NCBI GenBank assembly: GCA_041390105.1 | Contig: JAWKQO010000001.1 | Location: forward strand, 124,001 to 188,000 | Source: Gemmatimonadota bacterium | Lineage (GTDB): Bacteria > Gemmatimonadota > Gemmatimonadetes > Longimicrobiales > Gaopeijiaceae | Reading direction: 5' to 3' | Length of the DNA stretch: 64,000 nt | Shown here: one piece after another, positions 1-7,944 of the stretch | Layout: each line of letters begins with the position of its first letter | Position numbering within the stretch: the stretch's first letter is position 1 | Position numbers and translations under genes: made by a program | The notes under the pieces: model-generated | Databases searched by the model: none | What the model was told of the DNA's origin: nothing | The model's input: the letters and a program-made list of their open reading frames with translations, nothing else

Positions 1-1
1 G

Positions 2-3000
2 CGCTGGACGCAGGGCTCTCCCTTTCGTGGGCTGCAGGCGTTCGATGTCGAGCACGCGGACGTGTTCTTTGGTCGGACGGCAGCCGTGGGCGAGGTCGTC
101 GATGCGCTCCGGGAACAACAGGGAGCCGGCCGCCCGTTCGTGTTGATCGTGGGGCACAGTGGGGGAGGGAAGTCATCGCTGGCTCGCGCCGGCGTGCTCC
201 CCATGCTGACGCAGCGGGGTGTGATCGAGGGCGTAGGATCGTGGCGCCGCACCATCCTGCGCCCCGGCGACGGCGGCGGGGACCTTCTACACGGACTTGC
301 GGGAGCCCTGCTCGCGCATGGTGCGCTCCCCGAACTCGAGGACGCAGCGGGTGGCCAGGAGGGGCTGGCGCGTCTGCTGCGCGAGTCGCCCACGACGGTG
401 GCGCCGCTCCTCCGCGCGGCGTTGGCCCTGGCGGCGGCGCGCGGTGGCGATCCTGAGCCGGTGTGCCTCGCTCTGGTGGTGGATCAGTTGGAGGAGATCT
501 TCACCCAGGCCGACGAGGAGGAGCGCGGACGCTTCACGGAGGCGTTGGCGGCTCTCGTGGGGACGGGCCGCGTCTGGGCCGTCGCCACACTGCGCGCCGA
601 CGTCTATCCGCGGCTCGCGGAGATTCCTCGACTCCTGGAGTTGAAGGAGGGGAAGGGACAGTACGACCTGCGTGCGCCCACACCGGCCGAACTTGGGCAG
701 ATCGTGCGCCATCCGGTGGCCGCCGCCGGTCTGCGGCTGGAGGAAGACGCGCTCTCGGGCGTGCGGTTGGAGGATGTGCTGCGAGACTCCGCCGCGCGCA
801 TGCCGAACTCCCTCCCTCTGCTGGAATTCACTCTCGAGGAGCTCTATCGACAGCGCGCGTCGGACGGGACGCTGACGCTGGCCGCGTACCGCGAGATCGG
901 CGGGTTGGAAGGCAGCCTGGCGCGGCGCGCGGAGGATGCCTTCCAGGCCTGCGGCCCGTCGGCGCGTGCTGCCTTCACCGCCGTGATGCGCCAGCTGGTG
1001 GTGGTGGCGGATCCGGAGGATGCAGGAACGGTCGGCGCGCGGCGAGCGACCTCGACGCAGGTCGCCGCCTCGCCGGGTGCCACCGAGCTCGTTCAGGCAC
1101 TGGTCGATGCCCGCCTGCTCGTCACGGACCTGGGTCGGGACGGCGAGCCCGTCGTGGGCATCGCGCACGAAGCGCTGCTGAGGCATTGGCCGCGGCTCAC
1201 CGCGTGGCTGGACGACGATCGTGACCTGCTCAAGGCCCGGGCCCGCCTGGCGCAATCCGCGCGCCGCTGGGCCGAAGAGCGTCGCGCTCTCGAGTATCTG
1301 CTTCCGGTCGGGAAGCCACTCGAGGAAGCACGCGATGTGGAGCGGCGGGGAAGCGGGCTCTCCGCACTCGAGCGGGAGTTCCTGGCCGCGTCCACCCATC
1401 GAGCGCGGCGCTTCGCTCGCATCCGGCGCGCCGCCTTCGCCGGCCTGGCGGGTCTGACCGTGGTCTCGGCGACCCTGGCCTGGACGGCCTACGACGCTCG
1501 CGAACGGGCCTCGGAGGAGGCATTGAGCGCGACGCGCACGCACGAGTTCACCGTGGGCCTGCTTTCCGATTCCGGCGATCCACTGTTCACCGGTGGTGAG
1601 GAGTGGACGGTGAAACGGTTGCTGGACTTCGGCACCACGCAGCTCCTCGAGCAGGGTGCGCTCGCCGACGTGCCGCGAACCCGGGCCCGGGCCCTCCTGG
1701 AATGGTCCCGCCCCTACGACGTGCGCGAAGAGTTCCCCGCGGCCCTGCGACTGGCGCGCGCCGCCGAAGACGCGGAGGCCGCGCTCAACGGTGTGCCGGA
1801 CTCAGTGCGGGCGGAGACCTGGTTGACCGTGGGCGAGTACCTGCTGAAGCTCGACAGTCTCGCCAGCGCCCAGGCCTACCTCGAGCGAGCCGTGACGGGA
1901 CTGGCCGGCACCGCGCGCGAGCCGGCGGCGCTGCGCCAGCTCGGCGATCTGCACCTGGACCAGGGGCGGGCCCTCGATGCGCTCCCCGAACTTGAGGCCG
2001 CCCTGGCCGCGGCGCCTCCTGCGGATACCCTGCTGTCGATCGGGATCCTCGGGTCGCTGGGGAGGGCCCGCTATCAACTCGGCGATCCGGAAGGGGCGGA
2101 GCGTGCCTACCGCGATGCCCTGCAACGTGCGGACCGCCTGGCTGGAGGGGGGCGTCCCGACGCCTACGCGATGGTGGCGCACCGCTTCTCCAACCTTCTA
2201 TGGGTCTCGTCCCGGCAGGCGCAGGCCGACTCGATCCTTGCGGAGACCGAGCACCGGCAGGTGGCGATCTTCGGAGAGCGGCACGGGGCAGTGGCCGTCA
2301 CCGTGAAGCTGCGCGGGGCCCTCGCTCGGTCTCGCGGCGACTTCACGGAGGCGGACAGCTTGCTGCGGCGGGCGCTCTCCATCGAGCAGGCCGCCTATGG
2401 CCCGGGACACAGCCATCCGGCCATCACCGAACTGGAACTCTCACAGTTGCTCATGCAAACCGGGAGGTACCAGGAAGCGGATTCGCTCGCGGCCCACGCG
2501 CGCGCTGCCCTGGCAGCGTCCCTGGGGGCGCGCCACCCCCGGGTCGCCAGTGCCTGGGTGGTCAGCGGACACGTGCAGCGCGCCCAGGGCCGCTACGACG
2601 CCGCGTTGGCGGCGTACGACTCCGCGCTCGCTTGCGATCTGAGCGAGGGTGCCGACCTGTCCCGGGACCGCGTGCTGATCGAGCGGGGGTCGCTGCGCGC
2701 GGAGGTCGGCGACCGCACCGGGGCGGAATCGGATCTGACCCAGGCGCTCGAGCTGGTGCGGGCCCTGGGAGACCGCGGGCGCGAGGCGGCTGCGCTCGAG
2801 GAACTGGAGACCGCCCTGTACCATCTCGACGACTACGAGGCGGCCGAGCAGTGGGCGGAGGAGGGGCTGAGGGTCAAGCGGGAGGTGTACGCCGCGGGAA
2901 GTCCACAGATCGCAGCGGCCCTGGGAGACGTCGCCTTCTATCGCGCGGCCAGGGGCGATCGCGAAGGCACCTTGATCGCGCTACGCGAGGGATGGTCGAT

Positions 3001-3322
3001 CCTGGATTCCATCCAGGCCCCCGACGCCGACGCCTTCCAGGCGCATCGGGCGCTGATCGGTCCGCTGCTGGTGTTGGACGACGTGCCGACGGCGATCGAT
3101 CGTGCGGATCGCCTGCGGGTCCTCCTGGAACAGGCCGAGCCCCCGCGGCCGGCCGAACTCGCCGACGTGCTGGTTCGCGAGGGTCGCCTCGTGCTTGCCT
3201 CCGGAGATCGCCCGCGTGCGCGCGCATTGGCCCGTCGCGGGGTCGAGTTGCTCACGGACCAGTTCGGCGCGGATCATCCCGAGACCGAGGCGGCGCGTCA
3301 GCTGTTGGCCGAGGCGCGCTGA
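2..3322 (+). CDS. nSTAND1-type NTPase with C-terminal TPR repeats (5' end outside window)
   Basis: Signal-transduction NTPase of the STAND class. The frame is open from base 2, and the reading RGLQAFDVEHADVFFGR just before and across the GTG at 62 is the conserved start of the nSTAND1 module. The true start is therefore upstream of the window and GTG 62 is internal. Seen: Walker A GHSGGGKSS (about 152-178), Walker B LALVVDQLEE (about 470-500), a winged-helix/sensor region, a probable transmembrane helix near 1430-1490, then a long helical array of TPR-type repeats (about 1700-3300) with A/L spacing and acidic D-S-L turns. In this family the missing N-terminus is usually an effector or input domain (kinase, winged helix, TIR, protease), and which one cannot be told here. 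It converges with the SLOG/patatin operon. Domain calls are from motifs only. Confidence 0.85.
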   Translation, partial: RWTQGSPFRGLQAFDVEHADVFFGRTAAVGEVVDALREQQGAGRPFVLIVGHSGGGKSSLARAGVLPMLTQRGVIEGVGSWRRTILRPGDGGGDLLHGLAGALLAHGALPELEDAAGGQEGLARLLRESPTTVAPLLRAALALAAARGGDPEPVCLALVVDQLEEIFTQADEEERGRFTEALAALVGTGRVWAVATLRADVYPRLAEIPRLLELKEGKGQYDLRAPTPAELGQIVRHPVAAAGLRLEEDALSGVRLEDVLRDSAARMPNSLPLLEFTLEELYRQRASDGTLTLAAYREIGGLEGSLARRAEDAFQACGPSARAAFTAVMRQLVVVADPEDAGTVGARRATSTQVAASPGATELVQALVDARLLVTDLGRDGEPVVGIAHEALLRHWPRLTAWLDDDRDLLKARARLAQSARRWAEERRALEYLLPVGKPLEEARDVERRGSGLSALEREFLAASTHRARRFARIRRAAFAGLAGLTVVSATLAWTAYDARERASEEALSATRTHEFTVGLLSDSGDPLFTGGEEWTVKRLLDFGTTQLLEQGALADVPRTRARALLEWSRPYDVREEFPAALRLARAAEDAEAALNGVPDSVRAETWLTVGEYLLKLDSLASAQAYLERAVTGLAGTAREPAALRQLGDLHLDQGRALDALPELEAALAAAPPADTLLSIGILGSLGRARYQLGDPEGAERAYRDALQRADRLAGGGRPDAYAMVAHRFSNLLWVSSRQAQADSILAETEHRQVAIFGERHGAVAVTVKLRGALARSRGDFTEADSLLRRALSIEQAAYGPGHSHPAITELELSQLLMQTGRYQEADSLAAHARAALAASLGARHPRVASAWVVSGHVQRAQGRYDAALAAYDSALACDLSEGADLSRDRVLIERGSLRAEVGDRTGAESDLTQALELVRALGDRGREAAALEELETALYHLDDYEAAEQWAEEGLRVKREVYAAGSPQIAAALGDVAFYRAARGDREGTLIALREGWSILDSIQAPDADAFQAHRALIGPLLVLDDVPTAIDRADRLRVLLEQAEPPRPAELADVLVREGRLVLASGDRPRARALARRGVELLTDQFGADHPETEAARQLLAEAR

Positions 3323-3347
3323 GCCCACCGCCAGACTGGCGTGGGCT
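3322..3347. terminator. hairpin between convergent genes
   Basis: An inverted repeat begins at the last base of the STAND stop codon. Bases 3322-3328 pair with 3341-3347 and 3330-3333 with 3337-3340, with one bulged C and a 3-nt loop. There is no run of T after it, but it sits exactly between two convergent stop codons, so it may stop transcription from both sides. Confidence 0.5.
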
Positions 3348-3380
3348 TCGTCGCAACGTCCGGGCCTTGGGCTCGGAACG

Positions 3381-3995
3381 TTAGCTGGACGGTAGGTCCA
3401 CCACTCCGCGGCGCACCAGCCCTTCGATCACAGTGGAGCCGGCACCCGGGTCCTCCATCAAGAGACGGATCGGAAACGGGGTCGTCGACGCGACGTGGAG
3501 CACCGGCAGCCCCGCCCGCAGCGCTCGGCGGACGACCTGCCCCGTGCCGCCGCGACCTCGCTCACGGTCGCCGTCCCAGAGCGCGATCAACAGGTCGGTC
3601 GACTCGATGAGGGCGTCGCCGACCGCCTCGTAGGCAGCGGCCCGCGTCGCTGAGTCCGTGGCGTCGCGATCCAGCGACGCGCGGTGTGCGGCGCGCTCCA
3701 GCAATGCCCGGAAGGCGTCGACCGAGGCGGGGCCACGGAAGTCGCGCTCATAGCTCTCGGCGGCAAACGGGAGGATTACCTCCAGGCGGTACCCCAGTGC
3801 CAGGGCCTCCTCGGCCACGATGCGATCCGCTCCCTCCGCCAGCGGTGAGACCAACGTGCCAACTCGCTCCTCGGCCAACGCCACCAGCAGGGCACGCACA
3901 CGCTCCCGCAGCAGCTCGGCTTGCGAGCCCACCAGATCGTGCAAGGTGCGGTGGCCGGTCACGCCGACGCGCACGGGCGCGTCCGCGTCGGTCAA
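3381..3995 (-). CDS. SLOG-fold (TRPM/DprA-like) putative nucleotide-ligand sensor
   Basis: A 204-aa Rossmann-like protein. Seen: VGVTGHR (residues 10-16), SPLAEGADR (50-58), LIALWDGD (136-143) and GGTGQVV (149-155). These are the loops of the SLOG superfamily, whose members bind nucleotides or nucleotide-derived signals and recur in defence and effector systems. The whole gene is one such domain with no enzyme fused. Its ATG overlaps the stop of the upstream patatin gene by four bases (3992-3995), so the two are probably translated together. Inference: it senses or processes a signal that controls the patatin. A plain LOG-type nucleotide hydrolase is the main alternative, but the PGGxGT motif of LOG is absent. 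Confidence 0.7.
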   Translation of the reverse strand: MTDADAPVRVGVTGHRTLHDLVGSQAELLRERVRALLVALAEERVGTLVSPLAEGADRIVAEEALALGYRLEVILPFAAESYERDFRGPASVDAFRALLERAAHRASLDRDATDSATRAAAYEAVGDALIESTDLLIALWDGDRERGRGGTGQVVRRALRAGLPVLHVASTTPFPIRLLMEDPGAGSTVIEGLVRRGVVDLPSS

Positions 3996-5137
3996 GGCAC
4001 GTCTCTCTTGAACCGGTCGGGGAAGTGGTCGAGATGGACCTGAGCCGCGGCCGCGCGTTGGCCCACCTCGTCCAACTCCGGGATCTTGGCCACGTTGGTC
4101 ATCTCACGCAGCGAGCTCGCTTCCTTCTCGGAATACGTGAGTCCCAAGCCCGACAGGGCGTCCGGGTCGAGTCCGACGTTGTAGCGCAGGTAGTGGAGAA
4201 GGGGTTGTGGACCCAACAGATCGGAACCGAGATCTCCGATCTGACTATCGATCTCGTGCGCGGTCGGGCTGCGGGACAACCACTGCAGCATGGTGCGGTT
4301 CAGCTCGCCGGCGTCGCTCATCATCTGAACCATGAGCAGCGCCAACCAATGCAGTTGTGTGTACTTCTTCAGCTTCTGCGGAGGGGCCTTGGCCACGAAG
4401 CTGCCCGTGCCCACCGAGCAGAGCAGGATCCGCTCGGCGCCGAGGGGCCAGCCAAGCCCGAAGCCCTGAAGCGTCGCTACCATCAGGAGCTGAAGGGCCG
4501 GGTCCCCGTGCATGCTCACTGCCCCATCCACGAACACGCCCCCCTCGCCCCCTCCCAGATCCTTGATCCACTGCGGGGCGAAGTAGGTCGGGGCCGCCGT
4601 GGAGGCTCGCACCACCTCCCAGAGCTTGAGATGGCGGTTCATTTCGTAGTACCGATGCCCGGGGATGTTCACCAGCACCCAGACGGATCCGGTGTCCGCC
4701 CGCTTGGCGATGATGGTGAGGCCCACCCTGAGCCGCTCCGAGTCCAGGCGCCAGTCGTGGAGCTCCGATCGCAGGACCTCCCCTACCGCCTTCTCGTCGA
4801 ACTTGGCCCCCACGATGCGGCCGAACGGCCCCAGGAGCGACCGTTTGGGCTTGAAGGCGTCCGCCCCCAGCTTGTGGTAGAGCCGACGGATCTCCCCCAC
4901 TGGCCACCCCAGGGCCAGCGCCGTCGCGATCACCGAGCCGGTGCTGGTCCCCCCGATCAGGTCGAAGTAGTCGGCAAGCACCAGGTCCGGTGCGCCATGT
5001 TGCTCCCGGAGCAGGGACTCGATGCGCTCGAGGTAGCCAAGCGTCACGAGCCCGCGAATGCCGCCTCCGTCCAGGGCCAGCAGGCGTTTGGGGCCGGGCA
5101 GCGAGAGGCGGGCTTCCAGAGTGGTCACGGACGGCAT
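3992..5137 (-). CDS. patatin-like phospholipase
   Basis: A 381-aa lipid acyl hydrolase of the patatin family. All catalytic elements are present: the oxyanion loop DGGGIRG at residues 23-29, the nucleophile elbow GTSTG at 63-67 (Ser65) and the Asp of DGA at 204-206. No signal peptide, so it should act on the inner face of the membrane. The ATG at 5137 was chosen because the conserved domain starts 15-20 residues later. A longer reading frame to 5296 would add a low-complexity Arg/Pro/Gly stretch that looks non-coding. It is the first gene of a two-gene operon with the SLOG protein. Patatins of this type are known membrane-damaging effectors in cyclic-nucleotide and STAND-linked immunity (family knowledge). 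Here no nucleotidyltransferase is in view. Confidence 0.88.
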   Translation of the reverse strand: MPSVTTLEARLSLPGPKRLLALDGGGIRGLVTLGYLERIESLLREQHGAPDLVLADYFDLIGGTSTGSVIATALALGWPVGEIRRLYHKLGADAFKPKRSLLGPFGRIVGAKFDEKAVGEVLRSELHDWRLDSERLRVGLTIIAKRADTGSVWVLVNIPGHRYYEMNRHLKLWEVVRASTAAPTYFAPQWIKDLGGGEGGVFVDGAVSMHGDPALQLLMVATLQGFGLGWPLGAERILLCSVGTGSFVAKAPPQKLKKYTQLHWLALLMVQMMSDAGELNRTMLQWLSRSPTAHEIDSQIGDLGSDLLGPQPLLHYLRYNVGLDPDALSGLGLTYSEKEASSLREMTNVAKIPELDEVGQRAAAAQVHLDHFPDRFKRDVP

Positions 5138-5164
5138 CCTGATGGAGGGGGTGCGTCGGGCTCC

Positions 5165-5194
5165 ACTGTAGGGCCGGAAAGAAACCGAAGGCAA
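5165..5194 (-). promoter_or_regulatory. candidate promoter of the patatin-SLOG operon
   Basis: Read on the minus strand: TTGCCT (5194-5189), an 18-bp spacer, then TACAGT (5170-5165). Predicted transcription would start about 20 bases before the patatin ATG. The match to a sigma-70 promoter is moderate, and position and spacing are the main support. Confidence 0.4.
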
Positions 5195-5285
5195 GGCGAG
5201 GGGCCGGGTCCGGGCGGCCCGCCCGCCCGGACCAGCGGCGCCTCGGTCGCCTGCCTGCCGTCCCTGCCTGTGGGGAGGCGGCCGG

Positions 5286-5314
5286 TTGCCCCCCACCCGG
5301 GGTCGGTTTACACT
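5286..5314 (+). promoter_or_regulatory. candidate rpsO promoter
   Basis: TTGCCC (5286-5291), a 17-bp spacer and TACACT (5309-5314) give a good vegetative-type promoter. It lies about 70 bases upstream of the rpsO start, leaving a 5' leader long enough for the autoregulatory structures known for S15 in other bacteria. Confidence 0.5.
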
Positions 5315-5385
5315 TTGGGGCTAGCAAAGAGACGGCCAATCCGGCTTCCCGTGCAGCGCAGACTCTCGCGGAGGCGACCCAACGA

Positions 5386-5646
5386 ATGGGCATCGACAAG
5401 TCCAGCGTCATCAAGAAGTACCAGCTCCACGACAAGGATCAGGGCAGCGCGCCTGTTCAGATCGCCTTGCTCACGGAGCGGATCAACTACCTGCAGAGCC
5501 ACTTCCAGGCCCACAAGAAGGACCATCACAGCCGCCAGGGGCTGATGAAGATGGTCGGCCGCCGCCGTCGACTCCTCGAGTATCTCCGACAGACGGACCT
5601 CGAGCGCTACCGCAGCCTCATCGCCGACCTGGGCCTCCGTCGGTAG
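5386..5646 (+). CDS. rpsO: 30S ribosomal protein S15 (uS15)
   Basis: Primary 16S rRNA-binding protein of the small subunit platform. At 86 aa, close to the normal 88-89, it carries the family signature: the N-terminal helix, the GSAPVQIALLTERI segment, the HFQAHKKDHHSRQGL loop with rRNA-contacting His/Asp/Ser, and the basic GRRRRLLEYL helix. It precedes pnp, the conserved bacterial order. It has its own candidate promoter upstream and a strong hairpin just after the stop. Confidence 0.98.
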   Translation: MGIDKSSVIKKYQLHDKDQGSAPVQIALLTERINYLQSHFQAHKKDHHSRQGLMKMVGRRRRLLEYLRQTDLERYRSLIADLGLRR

Positions 5647-5656
5647 GCAACCCATG

Positions 5657-5685
5657 AGAGCGGAATCCGAGGTGGATTCCGCTCT
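5657..5685 (+). terminator. perfect 12-bp hairpin between rpsO and pnp
   Basis: Bases 5657-5668 pair perfectly with 5674-5685 around a 5-nt loop. It lies 10 bases after the rpsO stop. A T-tract is lacking, so it may be a partial terminator or an RNA processing/stability element. In E. coli the rpsO-pnp gap also has a terminator and an RNase III site (established), so the placement is meaningful. Confidence 0.6.
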
Positions 5686-5808
5686 TCGCGTTCGAGGCTG
5701 CCCCGTTCGAGGAGTGCAGTTGCGGACCGACCCACAAGACCCGTTCCCGCCCCGTGCGCACGACAGAGCGTCCGCGCGGCCCGGGACAGCGAAATCGGAA
5801 AGAAAAGA

Positions 5809-7941
5809 ATGCACAGAATGGAACGAGAGTTCGCTGGTCGACCTCTCATCCTCGAGACCGGCCGCATGGCCAAGCTCGCTCAGGGTACGTGCCTCGTCCA
5901 ATTCGGTGAGACCGTGGTGCTGTGCGCGGCCACGGTACAGCCGAACCCGACCCACCTCCCCTTCTTCCCGCTGACCATCGAGTACCGGGAGAAGAGCTAC
6001 GCGGCCGGCAAGATCCCCGGTGGCTTCTTCAAGCGCGAAGGGCGTCCGGGAGACAAGGAGATCCTCGCGGCCCGCTCGGTGGACCGGCCGCTCCGGCCGC
6101 TGTTTCCGGACGGCTTCATGCACGAGACCCAGGTCGCGTGCTTCATCCTCAGCGCCGACCAGAAGAACGACGCCGACGTGCTGGCGCTCCTCGGCGCCTC
6201 GGTCGCCTTGAACCTCTCGCCCATTCCGTTCCGCACGCCGGTCGCGTCGGTTCGCATCGGGCGCATCCAGGGCAACTGGCTCCTCAATCCCACCTTCGAG
6301 CAGCTCGAGTACTCCGACCTGGACATCGTGGTCGCCGGCAGCGAGCACGCCATCACCATGGTCGAGGGTGGGGCGGTCGAGGTGCCGGAGTCCGAGATCC
6401 TCGAGGGTCTGCAGGTGGCCCATGAGGGGATCAAGGAGCTGGTCGCCTTCCAGAAGGCGTTCCTGGAGGGCCACCAGGTGCCGGTGATGGAGTGGACGTC
6501 CAAGGACCCGGCGGCGGGTCTGCGCGGCCAGGTCGAGGATCTGGCGCTGGCCCGGGTGGCCGAGGCCATGACCCTGCGTGACAAGCAGGAGCGCAGCCAG
6601 GCGCTCGCCTCCATCGAGGAGGACGTGCTGGCGCAGATGTCGGCCAGCTCCGAGGAAGAGGAAACGGACACCGATCTGGTTCCCTCCGTAAAGGACATCT
6701 TGCGCGGCATCGAGAAGAAGACCATGCGCAAGCAGATCCTCGAGCGCGGTGAGCGAGCCGACGGGCGAGGCGTCGACGACATCCGCCCGATCCAGTGCGA
6801 GGTGGGCGTGCTGCCCCGGCCGCACGGATCCGCGCTGTTCACGCGCGGCCAGACGCAGGCGCTGGGTGTGGTCACGCTGGGCACCGCTCGAGACGAGCAG
6901 CGCATCGACTCGATCGATTCGGCCGAGGACATCTTCAAGTCCTTCATGCTGCACTACAACTTTCCGCCGTTCTCCACCGGCGAGGCCCGGCCGTTCCGGG
7001 GCACCTCACGCCGCGAGACCGGCCACGGAAATCTGGCCGAGCGCGCGATTCAGCCGCTGCTTCCCAAGTACGACGAGTTCCCGTACACGATCCGTGTGGT
7101 GTCGGATGTGCTCGAATCCAACGGCTCGTCCTCGATGGCGTCCGTCTGCGCGGCTTCGCTGGCGTTGATGGGTGCGGGTGTGCCGATGCGCGCCGCCTGC
7201 GCCGGAGTCGCCATGGGACTGATCCTGGAAGACGGGCACGTGGCCGTGCTCACCGACATCCTCGGTCTCGAAGACGCGCTCGGCGACATGGACTTCAAGG
7301 TCGCGGGCACCGCGCGTGGCGTCACTGCCATCCAGATGGACATCAAGGTCGAAGGACTGACTGTCGACATCCTGAAGGAGGCGCTGGAGCGGGCCCACAA
7401 GGGCCGGATGCACATCCTCGGCATCATGAACGACACCATCGCCGAGCCGCGGAGCGAGCTCTCGCAATACGCACCGCGCATCATGACGATCGAGATCAAC
7501 CCGGAGAAGATCGGCGAGATCATCGGGCCCAAGGGCAAGACCATTCGTGCCATCCAGGACGAGACCGGAGCCACCATCGACATCGACGACAGCGGCCTGG
7601 TGAAGATCGCGGCGGTGTCCGGAGAGGCGGGTCTACGTGCACGCGAGATGATCGAGGCCATCGTGCAGGAGCCCGAGGTCGGTCGCATCTACGAAGGGCC
7701 GGTGAAGAACACCACCACCTTCGGCGCCTTCGTCGAGATCCTGCCGGGCACCGAGGGTCTGTGCCACATCTCGGAGCTGCAGGAAGGGCGAGTCGAGAAG
7801 ACCGAGGACGTCTTGAAGAAGGGTGACATCACCAAGGTGAAGCTCCTTTCGATCGACGAAAAGGGTCGCCTCCGTCTCTCCCGCAAGGCCGCGCTGGCCG
7901 AGCTCAGTGCGGCGCAGGAGCCCGCCACCAGCGAGGCCTGA
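5809..7941 (+). CDS. pnp: polynucleotide phosphorylase
   Basis: The 3'-5' phosphorolytic exoribonuclease of RNA decay. At 710 aa it is full length, with two RNase PH domains (about 10-220 and 310-540). The second has the TSRRETGHGNLAERA and DILGLEDALGDMDFKVAGT motifs of the active site. A KH domain follows (IGPKGKTIRAIQDETGA, about 560-620), then an S1 domain (VKNTTTFGAFVEILPGTEG, about 625-695). The ATG at 5818 is an equally good start, since the conserved MEREF begins there. It is probably cotranscribed with rpsO through the hairpin and followed by an M16 protease, an order also seen in Firmicutes. Confidence 0.97.
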   Translation: MHRMEREFAGRPLILETGRMAKLAQGTCLVQFGETVVLCAATVQPNPTHLPFFPLTIEYREKSYAAGKIPGGFFKREGRPGDKEILAARSVDRPLRPLFPDGFMHETQVACFILSADQKNDADVLALLGASVALNLSPIPFRTPVASVRIGRIQGNWLLNPTFEQLEYSDLDIVVAGSEHAITMVEGGAVEVPESEILEGLQVAHEGIKELVAFQKAFLEGHQVPVMEWTSKDPAAGLRGQVEDLALARVAEAMTLRDKQERSQALASIEEDVLAQMSASSEEEETDTDLVPSVKDILRGIEKKTMRKQILERGERADGRGVDDIRPIQCEVGVLPRPHGSALFTRGQTQALGVVTLGTARDEQRIDSIDSAEDIFKSFMLHYNFPPFSTGEARPFRGTSRRETGHGNLAERAIQPLLPKYDEFPYTIRVVSDVLESNGSSSMASVCAASLALMGAGVPMRAACAGVAMGLILEDGHVAVLTDILGLEDALGDMDFKVAGTARGVTAIQMDIKVEGLTVDILKEALERAHKGRMHILGIMNDTIAEPRSELSQYAPRIMTIEINPEKIGEIIGPKGKTIRAIQDETGATIDIDDSGLVKIAAVSGEAGLRAREMIEAIVQEPEVGRIYEGPVKNTTTFGAFVEILPGTEGLCHISELQEGRVEKTEDVLKKGDITKVKLLSIDEKGRLRLSRKAALAELSAAQEPATSEA

Positions 7942-7944
7942 TCG

